This document shows positions 25,178 through 36,499 of a DNA stretch of 64,000 nt, piece after piece. The stretch lies in contig JAOTOL010001660.1 of assembly GCA_034440575.1 (NCBI GenBank), forward strand, positions 186,001 to 250,000. The letters run 5' to 3'. The notes beneath the pieces are model-generated. The model worked only from the letters and a program-made list of their open reading frames with translations. It ran no database searches and was not told the DNA's origin. Numbering within the stretch: the first letter of the stretch is position 1; every line of letters begins with the position of its first letter. The position numbers were made by a program, and so were the translations under genes. Source of the DNA: Imbricaverruca yamaguchii. Lineage: Eukaryota > Arthropoda > Thecostraca > Neoverrucidae.

Positions 25178-25705
25178 CGTCCACCAGTGAGAGTTCCATG
25201 GCCCGGCCTCCGGCGAGAGTTCCATAGTGAGAGTTCCATGGCCTAGCCTCCGGTGAGAGTTCCATAGCCCGGCCTCTGGTGAGAGTTCCATAGCCCGGCC
25301 TCCGTTGAGAGTTTCATGGTCTGGCATCCGGTGAGAATTCCATAGCCAGGCCTCCGTTGAGAGTTCCATATCCTAGCCTCCAGTGAGAGTTCTATGGCTC
25401 GGCCTCCGGTATAGTTCCATAGCCCTGCCTCCGGTGAGAGTTCCATAGTGAGAGCTCCGTGGTGAGAATTCCGTGGTGAGAGTTCCTTGACGAGAGATCC
25501 ATGGCCTGGCCTCTGGCGGGAGTTCCATCGCCTGACCTCCGGTGGGAGTTCCATAGTGAGAGTTCCATTGCCTGGCCTCCGGTGAGAGTTCCATGGCCCG
25601 GCCTCCAGCGAGAGTCCCATAGTGAGAGTTCCATGGCCCGGCCTCAGTTGAGAGTTCCATGGCCTGGCCTCCGGTGAGAGTGCTATGGCCCGGCCTCCGG
25701 CTATG
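25178..25705. repeat. 26-bp minisatellite, about 20 units, with length variants
   Basis: Units contain gagagttccatagcccggcc followed by tccggt at 26 bp. Truncated units (gagagttccatagt and similar) are interspersed at about 25220, 25450-25500, 25555 and 25620. Open frames up to 177 codons on minus derive from it. Confidence 0.93.
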
Positions 25706-27047
25706 GTCCCATGACCTACACACCGGCCTGATGTACGGCTCCTCCTTTAAGAGCAGCTGGCCGGGAGTGCAGGCCCGGCTGGCGCAGTTGGGGCCTGTGC
25801 GTCCATCAGCGGTTTCCGGCACGTGTTTACGGACGCGTGCCTGTCCGCCGGCGCCGATGATAGAGCTCAGAGCCGATCGCAGATCGACAAAGCCCGCGGC
25901 TCTCACGCGCGTGCGACGTTTTAGCAGTGTTTGTCCAACATCAGCAGAAGATGTATCGCGATCGTTTTACCGCCTTGGCACGGCGAGGTTCTCTGCTAGG
26001 CTGACAGGATGTGGAAACAGTCCGGTGGAACTTCTCCAATCGGCTTCCCCATCATCAGATGCTTTATCGGGTGTATGGTGAGGGAAGTGATAAATATTTC
26101 TCTCCGCCATGTATAAAGTCGGCCGCAGGCAAACCTGACGTGTTGCTAAAATGTCTGAAAAATATGAACAAAGATATCTAGTTTTTGGAAGAGCTCAATG
26201 ATGCGGTCACCAAAGCTCATTGAAGGTTAATGCACCATCATCCAAGATCAACGCGAGGTGGACAGCATGCAGCTGGCCACGCGGCCAGCTCACAAGACGT
26301 CAATTTTTACCGTGGTATGGTGCCTATTGCAAGGTAAGGGAACAATAAGAATAAAAACGGAACCATTGCTGGATAAAGAGTCATGTCACGACTTCACCGC
26401 TTACAAGCTGACAAATTAGTGGGGGAAAAAACATTTGCAAATCTTCACGTAATTTCATATCAATTGAATCCGATGTCTTTTAACTCATTTATAACGTAAT
26501 TCCTCAAGTATAAGTACAGATAACGTAAACCCGTTAAGGACCAATGGGACCTTTTGGTATCATATGTTCAGAGTAAAATATCAAGCAGAGTTCCTATGGC
26601 GAGACCCGGTTTAGTGGCATTTCTGCACTGGCAAGGGTTCGGTCGTACGGTGTCAGCCGCTTACCAGTTTGTTTGTAGGGTGGGAGTTGTGTTTGTTGGA
26701 GCCTAAAGTTGGCAGAAATAATGTTGCCATAGGGTTACCATTGATAATGATTATTTTCATTTATTTTTACAGGGGATGTGATTTATTATTGAGTGTTCAT
26801 GTCAGTGGCAGTCGACATGACATATATGCGGTGCCTAACTGCATGACATTTATAACCGGACCGCGCTGGACGCTATCAAAGTTTGGCGATACCAAATGGA
26901 TCCACTGGTCCCGAACGCTGGCCTCCGATGGGAGACTGGGTGCGCGGGAGGGGAGCGCAGTGCGAGCTTGGGAGTGTGCTAGCGTCGTTTCGTTGGCGAG
27001 CAATTTGGTGCTGGTGCGTGCAGTAATCGCCAAGTTCAGCATCATTG
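25706..27047. other. GC-rich then unique stretch, no gene recognised
   Basis: 25705-25935 is GC/CpG-rich. The frame 26669-27052 (127 codons) has a hydrophobic early segment but no recognised domain. A TTAA at 26534-26537 is followed by ggaccaatgggaccttttgg. A similar word, gaaccagtggaacctttt, occurs at 28033 in the same orientation; its relation to the piggyBac remnant is unclear. Confidence 0.35.
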
Positions 27048-27829
27048 CATGAGCAACGAAACGGTGTGCATCTGCGAGCGAGGCGATCGAAATGATCGGC
27101 GAGATCTATCTGAAAGATGAAGATGAGTTGACTGTCGTAAACGTGAACCCCTGATTGATCTCAGTAGTGCAGACGAGCTGGATGACGTTGCCACTGTACC
27201 AGCAGAAGTGCACGACGTTCCTGACACCCTGGAAGTGCAGATCAGTCGTGGGCTGAATGAGTCCAAACAGACAAGCCCTCCAAGTCGTTAGCAGACCAGC
27301 ACGGATCGAGCATACAAGGCCCGACCATTGCTCGATATACTGCACGAGTCATTCCGGAAGTTTGGCACGTATCAGGAAATACTCGCTGCGGACGAGATGA
27401 TCGTCCGTTGCTTCGGATGTCACGGGCCGAAGCAGTTCATCCGCACGAAACCCATCCGTGTCCGCTATAAATTGTGGTCTTTGTGCGGGGAGGTGCACTG
27501 TGGAAAGGAGCAGCGCTCTCAGTTTCAGGACATGTCTATGGGGACGAGAGTGGTGCTCACCATGATTAGTGTCATTTCATATCCGAGAGGTCACGAGGTC
27601 AACGTTGACAATGTATTCACGTTTCGGGTGCTGCTGGCGGAGCTCGGTAATCGTGGCATCCGTGCCACTGGTACTGTGAGGGAAACTCGTTTGGAAAAAT
27701 GTCCCATGAAATCAACCACGGTCATTCGAAAAGAGAAACGAGGTGCGTTTGACTACCGGTTTCAAACGACGGATGAAGTCCTCACAGTCCGTTGGAAAGA
27801 CAACGAAGTTATCAGCATGATGCCATAGA
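27048..27829 (+). pseudogene. piggyBac-type transposase remnant (internally deleted)
   Basis: The frame 27328-27828 (166 codons) matches the catalytic core of piggyBac/PGBD transposases. It shows RPLLDIL just upstream of the ATG, ADEMIVRCFGCHGPKQFI, KPIRVRYKLWSLC, VNVDNVFTF, GIRATGTVRETR and WKDNEVISMM. The three acidic residues expected for the DDD site are present (D22, D94, D158 of this frame). The same frame continues upstream through a TAG into an acidic stretch with SADELDDVATVPAEVHDV and then further stops, resembling the acidic N-terminus of the family. The roughly 200 residues normally lying between those parts are missing, and the frame ends before the usual C-terminal Cys-rich region. 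It is therefore a dead, internally deleted and 3'-truncated copy. Confidence 0.88.
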
Positions 27830-28789
27830 TGAACGTGCAAGATGGCAAATCAGGAAAATTCCTTAACTAAGCACGTTTCACCGACTTTAAACGATAGTAA
27901 CCGAAACAATTACCAATGAACATATTGGCTGCATTACTTCGAACCAGTGACCATTTGTTTGCTCCTCTTCGAGAGCCAAACGGCGGCCGCCGGGTCGAGC
28001 GCGTGCGGCGTCCGAACCGCGCGCAGCGCACAGAACCAGTGGAACCTTTTGGTACCGGGTCATATCTCGAAAACGGTTAAAGATATCATCCTATTTTTTC
28101 ACTGCTGTGTACTTATTGGACTGGATGCCTACTGAACAAAAACAATCAAAATTGTTCGTCGAATGATGTAGCCGATCGTTAACGGGTTTTAAATGTACGC
28201 ACTACATGCTGTCCGGTCGCAAGTCTGATTCTGTGATTACCAAATGCAATTATTGCGCATGATAGAGCAGTTAGGCCGATAAGGTATACGTCGAGTTTCA
28301 CACTTATGCGCCACTCCATTTCAGTTATATATCTTTCATAACCAAAATGTCGCATTTCATACCTTCTCAGAATATCTACGTTTGATATTATTAAGCCAAC
28401 AGGAATTGACACCTTGACGGGAGCGGATTAAAGGTAGCGCTTGTTCGGATGAGAGGTAGCAATTTCCTAAGGTAACAGTTTCCTATTCCACGGCCCATCG
28501 GCGAAACTGTTGGCGGCGCCATTAGCCGTGATCGTACACAAATTGTGTCGTGAACCGCCAAGTACATTAAAAGTAGAGGTAGCGCTTGACTAGCGGCGAG
28601 TCCTGACATGCTGAGAGCGATGCACACGGACCAAACTTTGATCTTTCCCAGATAAGGTCAATACGATTGGCTGAAGTGGCGAGAGTACGGAATATTATTC
28701 TTATGGCAGTCACGTGTGTTAGAAGAACCGCTACGAAGTAGGGCGCCTACGTTGACTCGCAGAGAACGATTGTACTTCACAGCAATGTT
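27830..28789. other. Unique stretch, nothing recognised
   Basis: No further transposase homology and no gene recognised. Confidence 0.4.
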
Positions 28790-29015
28790 GATGTGGTGAA
28801 ATGGAGCTTGGTGTGGTGAAATGGAGCTTGGTGTGGTGAAATGGAGCTTGGTGTGGTGAAGTGGAGTTTGCTGGTTTGGTGAAATGGAGAGCTTGATGAT
28901 GTGGTGAAATGGAGCTTGTTCGTTTGGTGAAATGGAGAGCTTGATGATGCGGTGAAATGGAGCTTGTTGGTGTAGTGAAATAGAGCTTGTTGGTGTAGTG
29001 AAATGGAGCTTGTTG
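28790..29015. repeat. 20-26 bp degenerate minisatellite
   Basis: The word gtgaaatggagcttg recurs about ten times. Spacing is 20 bp in the first units and then expands to 23-36 bp with insertions such as gagcttgatgatg. Confidence 0.9.
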
Positions 29016-30418
29016 TTCTGTTGTGTGCATCCGATTACGAGTTTCATGGGTTGGATGTGTGTAAGAGAAGTGGAAAACAAGCTCGGTATGTTGATTTCTT
29101 CAAGAATTGACAATGTAGTGAACTACTTAGTTTCTGGTGTCGATTTGGTATCACAAGCGATTGCTTGCGTCAATTACGATGCACATGTTTCTTTTTGCTG
29201 TTTGTAGTGAAATGAATAGCACATACCGGCCCATCGGTTATAACCGGCGCTCATTACGCACAATACGAGTCTACATACAATTGGTTTGATACACAAACAT
29301 ATATGTAGTACATTGAATGTCCTTACGTGTCCCAGATAACATGATTGATATGCATGCTTTGCTTTGATAATTCAGTTGATACCTTGTGTTGTGCCTGCAA
29401 TGAACGTTTTACTTTCATAAATAAAAACATTTTTCAAAGGAATGTGGAATGGAAAGGAGTGGAAATGGAATGGAGTGGAAAGGAATGTAAAACACAAATA
29501 CAAATTAATTTCGTCTCCAACTGAATGCAGTATTTATTCATGCAAGTTATGTTTTTCTGCTTTACAATAATTCTGCAATAATGTTGCACGCAATACAACA
29601 CTTAGACGAACAGCTGGCATCGACTGGCCTCATCTTGCTCACAGCAAAGCGGATGCACCGGTGTTGTCGGGCTAGCACAAGCATTATTATGACATGAAAA
29701 ACATTGGCATAAAAGTGATTCTAGCAGGTTCTAAGCTAACAAAAGTTAACTAATAGCTTAACTAAGTAACTGAGCTAACTTAAGGTGAACAAAACTGGGC
29801 AACCTTCAAATAAATTAGGCTCATTCGCAAATTTTTAAAGACATATGGTGGTATGTTAGTGTTGTGGAAACCGTTATATATGTAAAGATGGTGCTCATGC
29901 AATGTTGTTCAAGCTTCCTCAACCTGATAGCTCGGCATCAGCATTCCTGCAAAGCTTCCCTAGGTTAATAACAAAATTTAGGCAAAAATGGAATGCATCG
30001 TGGCTTTCCACTACATGTGTTGGCACATGGATCATGAGCGATCAAATGTACGATGCTGAAATGTATTTTCATATGAGCTCAGCTATCTGGAATTTAAAAA
30101 CGTACCGAGAGTTGCAGCACAATATAGCACTGCGGTTGAATCAAATAATTACCGAGGTACACCGCTTACAACTCACTGAATATGGACTCAGCTAGGTCAC
30201 CGGTCTTCTATGTAGCTCGCTGAATATATATATGTATGCTGCACATCAATCTATCTCTAGACCCAGAGTAGAACAGAATATGTAAATCGCAGCCGAGATT
30301 ATGCATGTGTGGAGTTCGTTTTCAAGAGTTATTCCCGATCATAAAATATCTTGGTGCGCCATCACTGAAATGAGCAGAATATTTTCAGCGCCGGCCGCTC
30401 CCGTGGTGAGCGTGGTGC
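29016..30418. other. Mostly unique; short GGAAT-rich tract
   Basis: No gene recognised. A ggaat/ggagt-rich simple tract lies at about 29438-29487. The 97-codon frame 29902-30195 has no domain I recognise. Confidence 0.4.
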
Positions 30419-32803
30419 CCGGGATGGCGCGAGTCAGCAGCACATCTATGTCACACAGACTGCCGGGATGGCGCGAGTCAGCAGCACATCTATACCACAC
30501 AGACTGCCGGGATGGCGCGAGTCGGCAGCACATCCATGACACACAGACTGCCGGGATGGCGCGAGTCAGGGGCACATCCATGTCACACAGACTGCCGGGA
30601 TGGCGCGAGTCAGGGGCACATCCATGTCACACAGACTGCCGGGATGGCGCGAGTCAGCAGCACATCCATGCCACACAGACTGCCGGGATGGCGCGAGTCA
30701 GCAGCACATCCATGCCACACAGACTGCCGGGATGGCGCGAGTCAGCAGCACATCCATGCCACACAGACTGCCGGGATGGCGCGAGTCAGCAGCACATCCA
30801 TACCACACAGACTGCCGGGATGGCGCGAGTCAGCAGCACATCCATGCCACACAGACTGCCGGGATGGCGCGAGTCAGCAGCACATCCATGTCACACAGAC
30901 TGCCGGGATGGCGCGAGTCAGGGGCACATCCATGTCACACAGACTGCCGGATGGCGCGAGTCAGCAGCCATCCATGCCACACAGACTGCCGGGATGGCGC
31001 GAGTCAGCAGCACATCCATGCCACACAGACTGCCGGGATGGCGCGAGTCAGCAGCACATCCATGCCACACAGACTGCCGGGATGGCGCGAGTCAGCAGCA
31101 CATCCATACCACACAGACTGCCGGGATGGCGCGAGTCAGCAGCACATGCATGCCACACAGACTGCCGGGATGGCGCGAGTCAGGGGCACATCCATGTCAC
31201 ACAGACTGCCGGGATGGCACGAGTCAGCAGCACATCCATGTCACACAGACTGCCGGGATGGCGCGAGTCAGCACATCCATGCCACACAGACGCCGGGAGG
31301 GGGCAGCACATCCATGCCACAGACTGCCGGGATGGCGCGAGTCAGCAGCACATCCATGCCACACAGACTGCCGGGATGGCGCGAGTCAGCAGCACATCCA
31401 TCCACACAGACTGCCGGGATGGCGCGAGTCAGCAGCACATCCATGCCACACAGACTGCCGGGATGGCGCGAGTCAGCAGCACATCATGCCACACAGACTG
31501 CCGGGATGGCGCGAGTCAGCAGCACATCCATGCACACAGACTGCCGGGATGGCGCGAGTCAGCAGCACATCCATGTCACACAGACTGCCGGGATGGCGCG
31601 AGTCAGCAGCACATCCATGTCACACAGACTGCCGGGATGGCGCGAGTCAGCAGCACATCCATGCCACACAGACTGCCGGGATGGCGCGAGTCAGCAGCAC
31701 ATCCATGCCACACAGACTGCCGGGATGGCGCGAGTCAGCAGCACATCCATGTCACACAGACTGCCGGGATGGCGCGAGTCAGCAGCACATCCATGCCACA
31801 CAGACTGCCGGGATGGCGCGAGTCAGCAGCACATCCATGCCACACAGACTGCCGGGATGGCGCGAGTCAGCAGCACATCCATACCACACAGACTGCCGGG
31901 ATGGCGCGAGTCAGCAGCACATCCATGTCACACAGACTGCCGGGATGGCGCGAGTCAGAGCACATCCATGTCACACAGACTGCCGGGATGGCGCGAGTCA
32001 GCAGCACATCCATGTCACACAACTGCGGGCAGAGATACACAGACTGCCGGGATGGCGCGAGTCAGCAGCACATCATGCCACACAGACTGCCGGGATGGCG
32101 CGAGTCAGCAGCACATCCATAATCGGCCATGCCACACAGACTGCCGGGATGGCGCGAGTCAGCAGCACATGCATGCCACACAGACTGCCGGGATGGCGCG
32201 AGTCAGCAGCACATCCATGTCACACAGACTGCCGGGATGGCGCGAGTCAGCAGCACATCCATGCCACACAGACTGCCGGGATGGCGCGAGTCAGCAGCAC
32301 ATCCATACCACACAGACTGCCTGGATGGCGCGAGTCAGCAGCACATCTATACCACACAGACTGCCGGGATGGCACGAGTCAGCAGCACATCCATGTCACA
32401 CAGACTGCCGGGATGGCGCGAGTCAGCAGCACATCCATGTCACACAGACTGCCGGGATGACGCGAGTCAGCAGCACATCCATGTCACACAGACTGCCGGG
32501 ATGGCGCGAGTCAGCAGCCATCCATGCCACACAGACTGCCGGGATGGCGCGAGTCAGCAGCACATCCATGTCACACAGACTGCCGGGATGGCGCGAGTCA
32601 GCAGCACATCCATGCCACACAGTCTGCCGGGATGGCGCGAGTCAGCAGCACATCCATGTCACACAGACTGCCGGGATGGCGCGAGTCAGCAGCACATCCA
32701 TGTCACACAGACTGCCGGGATGACGCGAGTCAGCAGCACATCCATGTCACACAGACTGCCGGGATGGCGCGAGTCAGCAGCACATCTATGTCACACAGGC
32801 TGC
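30419..32803. repeat. 44-bp minisatellite, about 54 units
   Basis: Units contain gccgggatggcgcgagtcag followed by cagcacatccatg-cacacagac at 44 bp. Variation is mostly at catgcca/catgtca/catacca and gtcagcagc/gtcaggggc. One- to four-base losses cluster at 30947-30970, 31270-31560 and 31957-32130. Because 44 is not divisible by three, all three plus frames are open for hundreds of codons (719, 707 and 536); these are not genes. Confidence 0.97.
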
Positions 32804-34166
32804 TGATAATCGACGCCCTGGCCCAAAGGCGTACCGGATCTAGTTTAAGCTAGCGTTGTTCTGCGAACATGACGGTCTGCGACTTCGAAATGTTGCAGGA
32901 GTTATGCCGTTTTGTTTGACCCACAACTTTACCTGAAAGATATGGATCGAAAGTATTATGATACGATGCAGGACATTATTAGATTCTGACGATTTGTAAT
33001 AGTGCGGCACTCCCGGCGATGGTCTAGTATGTAAACCACAAGCGGTTCGCAAACGGTATGTTATTTGGAGGTACAGTAACCATACAACCCTTCAGAGATG
33101 AAGTAGGCTGTTTTTATGTGGCGTACATTTTCGCAATTCGAGCAGGTATGCTGTTTAGATGCTCAACACAGCAGTGCTCATCCAATGATGACTCCGATTT
33201 ACGCGACATCCACATATGATCCCACATGGTACAATGGCACAGTGGTGCACAATCGCATGGTGCAATTCTTTCCATTTTTAGCATCATCACATCCATGACA
33301 GCTGATGCCTACTTGGCAACGGAGAACCAATTCCCTTTCCATGCCTAGGCACAGAATACAAACACTCGTCGACCAATGGCAGACACGCACTGTTTGTTCA
33401 GCTGTTTCTATTCCTCATGGAAATTACTGTCGCTCTCGGTCGATTGCTTCTGGCCATCCTACAGGGCTGCCTCTGGGGAAGTGTGTAGCGCGATAATTAT
33501 ATGGAATAACGGCTGCACCGCCTGTTAGCTCCTGGTTTGAGCCAACTGGTCCGCGTGTTCAGGCGGGAGTACAGAAATACTGCACATGACGATGCTCTCC
33601 ACACGTCTGCATGGTACGGTGATGCTTCTTGAGTCGCTCTGAGTCAGTTATGCATTACCTGGATGTCGAGGATGTCCTGCCTGTATGAGAAAATACAGCA
33701 ACTGTGAGAACACTGTGGTCTGTTTTACATGCCTTTAGCTGTTTACTTTTCCTTAACTGGAGCAATTTTAGTCACCTGCTTAGCAGCAGCAAGACTATAT
33801 TTCATGTCACGTTGACATCACATGTATGCAAGTAGATATTTGGAACATTTTCGTGTAATCAACACTTGCATATACATCCAGTCTAGAGGCGAATAAAACA
33901 AATTACCGCCACTGGCGGAAAATGTAGTTTCGGCCATGGAAAGTACGCAGTGTCGTATCTGATCTGGGGCTCTATAAACTTTCACTGCGGACGGAAAAAC
34001 GTGCGTTTGTTCTGAAGCGTGACAAATTTTTCCCAGATGAAAAATACGACAGCACGGATGACGGATGATGAATTGCCCAGGAGCGAATTTGTTCGGTATA
34101 TGAAAATTGTATTATTATTATATTTACATATTCCTAGGTGCCTTCCTTTGCCAATTATTTAATACG
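32804..34166. other. Unique stretch, nothing recognised
   Basis: No gene, element end or repeat recognised over this stretch. Confidence 0.4.
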
Positions 34167-34222
34167 ACACGATACGATACCATACGATACGATACGATAC
34201 GATACGATACGATACGATACGA
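34167..34222. repeat. GATAC pentanucleotide microsatellite
   Basis: About ten gatac/gatacc units, decaying on the right into gaccgacgcgac and acgacac words. Confidence 0.95.
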
Positions 34223-34832
34223 ACCGACGCGACCTCACGCGACACTGCGCAACACGACACGACAGTATACTGTTCGCCGTACAGGTGGAACTAATCGGAG
34301 GCGTTTGCGTTTCAGGCCACGGCGACAGGGACCGCCGTGCTGAGTGAAGCGCAACCTGCACCGGATCGATTGGATCAGCAGCAGCAGGTCGGGAATCTGC
34401 CCGGCCCTCGTGGCTTCTCGGAGAGGGTCTGGGGCCTGCCGCAAAAGGACTGGACAGGCGACAACGGACTTTGAATCACGTCGCGAGGTTGGAACCAGTG
34501 ACAGAGAATTCGACGGACAGCGAGTGAAAATAGATTTTGCGAACAAACTGAGCCGGCTGGAGGCTAGCCTACAGTGATGCAGACAAGACGCGTGCTGTTG
34601 CTAGGAGGGCGTCGGTTTGCCACGTCTTGTGGTGCAGAGGAACATTGTTGTCGAACGGCCAGTGGTTCACACTGTCGCCGACAATCGAGTAGTCAGTAGA
34701 GCGTTCCGAAGCCAGACTTGAAGAAAAACGCGGTCAGTTGCAGACAGCAAGCTGCGTGGTGCAAGTTGGCCATGTGGACCATGTGACGGTGTGGACCATG
34801 TGGGCCGTGTGACGGTGTGGACTCAGTGCAGA

Positions 34833-34902
34833 ATGCTGCTGGTGTGCGCGTGCCTCGTGCTGGTGATGGTACCGCCGGCCAAGTCCGACCTGGACGCAGC
34901 CA
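34833..34902 (+). CDS. Candidate first coding exon of a secreted protein
   Basis: An ATG at 34833 has A at -3. It opens 23 codons beginning MLLVCACLVLVMV and continuing PPAKSDLDAA. This has the shape of a signal peptide: a hydrophobic core of about 12 residues and small residues before a plausible cleavage after AKS. The reading frame meets a GTAAGT at 34903-34908, a full match to the intron side of the donor consensus, leaving a phase-1 junction; phase-1 introns are common after signal-peptide exons. The frame upstream is also open, so the ATG choice rests on the hydrophobic start. No downstream exon could be assigned. Upstream 34770-34822 has short gtgtggaccatgtg repeats. A chance ORF is possible. 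Confidence 0.4.
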
Positions 34903-34908
34903 GTAAGT

Positions 34909-35689
34909 ACCTCTTCGTGGCGCGCAGCCAGCGTTCTGTTCCCACCCGACAGCCGCACTGCAAACCAGTCGATGTCAGTGTGTGAGATTTTAGGTTGTGA
35001 AATGTGCTTGGCACATGCGAAACCCAAAATAGTATGTTCCAAATGCCATGCAGAATGTTGGGAGTGTACGAGTCGAACCGTGACGAGGCTCTGTAGCACG
35101 ATGACGGTCATAGCCAGGGAGCAGGAGCCTCCTGCGTGACCACGGGTGTGGAAAACAGCCAACAGGGGCGCAATGACCGTCTGAGAGCTGAAGGATAAAA
35201 CATGGCTATCAGATATGCACGTTGAACACACCGCACTCCCAAAGCTGCCCAGCAACGCAACTATGTTCCTCTATAAATAACACCCTTCCTAACGTTCTTG
35301 CTTATGCTTATAAATTACCATGGAAATGCGCTAAAAGCAACGCAATTCATGTGATCGTAAGGCTACCACATGCACGAATAGCGTATCTAGGATTTGTCCT
35401 TGCAGGGGGGGGGGGGTCACCTACTCCAATCTTTTAATAAGTCCCTGGATTTTTGCCACTATTTGTCGAAGTGGCTCATTTTTTTACTTTTTAAATCAAG
35501 TAATTAGTGGCCAACTTGATTGTCCTTTGGAGGGGACCTAATTCACCACCATCGTTCCCGAGTCATCGGATTTCAACCCTAAAAACCTCCGCAAAAACCC
35601 CATGGGTAAGGGAACGGAAATTGAAATGAGTGTTAAATGGATGTACGTCTGAATGGAAGGATGTGCTGAGTGGAGTGTCACATGACTAT
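34909..35689. other. Unique stretch; G-tract with repeat-like start
   Basis: No exon recognised. Near 35380-35420 the words agcgtatctaggattt and a G12 tract look like the edge of a dispersed repeat, but I cannot define its extent. Confidence 0.35.
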
Positions 35690-36225
35690 TTTAAGGTCAT
35701 GTCTCTTTATCATCTTCGTGAATAACATTGATGTGGGGCTGAGGAATAGGGTGTTCAAATTTGTTGATGACATCAAGTTGGTAGGAGTGGCTAAGAGTAG
35801 TGATCATTCTAGTAATATTGAGCTAGACTTGGAGGAGCCAAAAGGCGGGCCGATCAATGGCATACGTCTTTCAACTATGAAACATGTGAGGCTATGCATC
35901 TAGGGTCTGGAGACGTGACTTTTAGACGTACAATTGGAGGAAGAAAACTGGATGTTAAAAGGAAAGATATTTAGGTGTGTGAGTTTCAAAGGATCTTAAA
36001 GCAGAATAACTAATGTACCTCAGCTAGGAGCAAGGCAATCAGTATGCCGATAATCACTACTATAAGTGTTGGGTATAACAGCAACGAAGTCATGAAGATA
36101 CTGTACTTAGCCTATGCGTGACTTCGCTTATAATATTTTGTACATGCATGGAGCCCATACTAAGAAAAAGCTACGCATATGTTATGCTAGAAACAGTGCA
36201 GCAGTAGGCCACTAGACTCATTAGT
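35690..36225 (+). mobile_element. CR1-like LINE reverse transcriptase fragment, degenerate
   Basis: The frame from 35670 reads LFIIFVNNIDVGL followed by VFKFVDDIKLVG, matching the RT motif C region with FVDD replacing the usual FADD (codons at 35760-35771). After a frame change, CEAMHLGSGDV and GGRKLDVKRKD appear, equivalent to the usual KCxxMHxG and GVxVSxDLK block. Further diverged sequence to about 36225 is compatible with the LYLAYVR-type downstream region. Several frame changes and stops make it non-functional. It is one of three separate reverse transcriptase remnants in the window and is on plus. Confidence 0.75.
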
Positions 36226-36499
36226 GGACTAAGTTTGGCATACTTCGGTTTTCTTTTCTTTTGGACCACTTGTTTTTTTTTTCTTCGTCCACGGATGTGT
36301 TTTAGGGCTGCAGCCAATTATTTGTTAGAAGCGCAGCACAAGCTTAAGACCGAAGCTCTTTTTTCCTTTTTTTTCCTTTTTGTGTACAGACGATATTGTT
36401 TAGGTACCGGCACGTTTTCCAAGCTCCCGTTGTGCTTAGTGTCTGCTCTTTTTTGTTCACTTTTTTTAAAATACAAATGCAGTTTTTGAGGATTCCAGC

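Noticed and set aside
29902..30195. 97-codon plus frame
   Set aside because: No recognisable domain, no splice or regulatory context.
30301..32806. Plus frames of 719, 707 and 536 codons
   Set aside because: Same effect from the 44-bp array; indels merely switch between equivalent phases.
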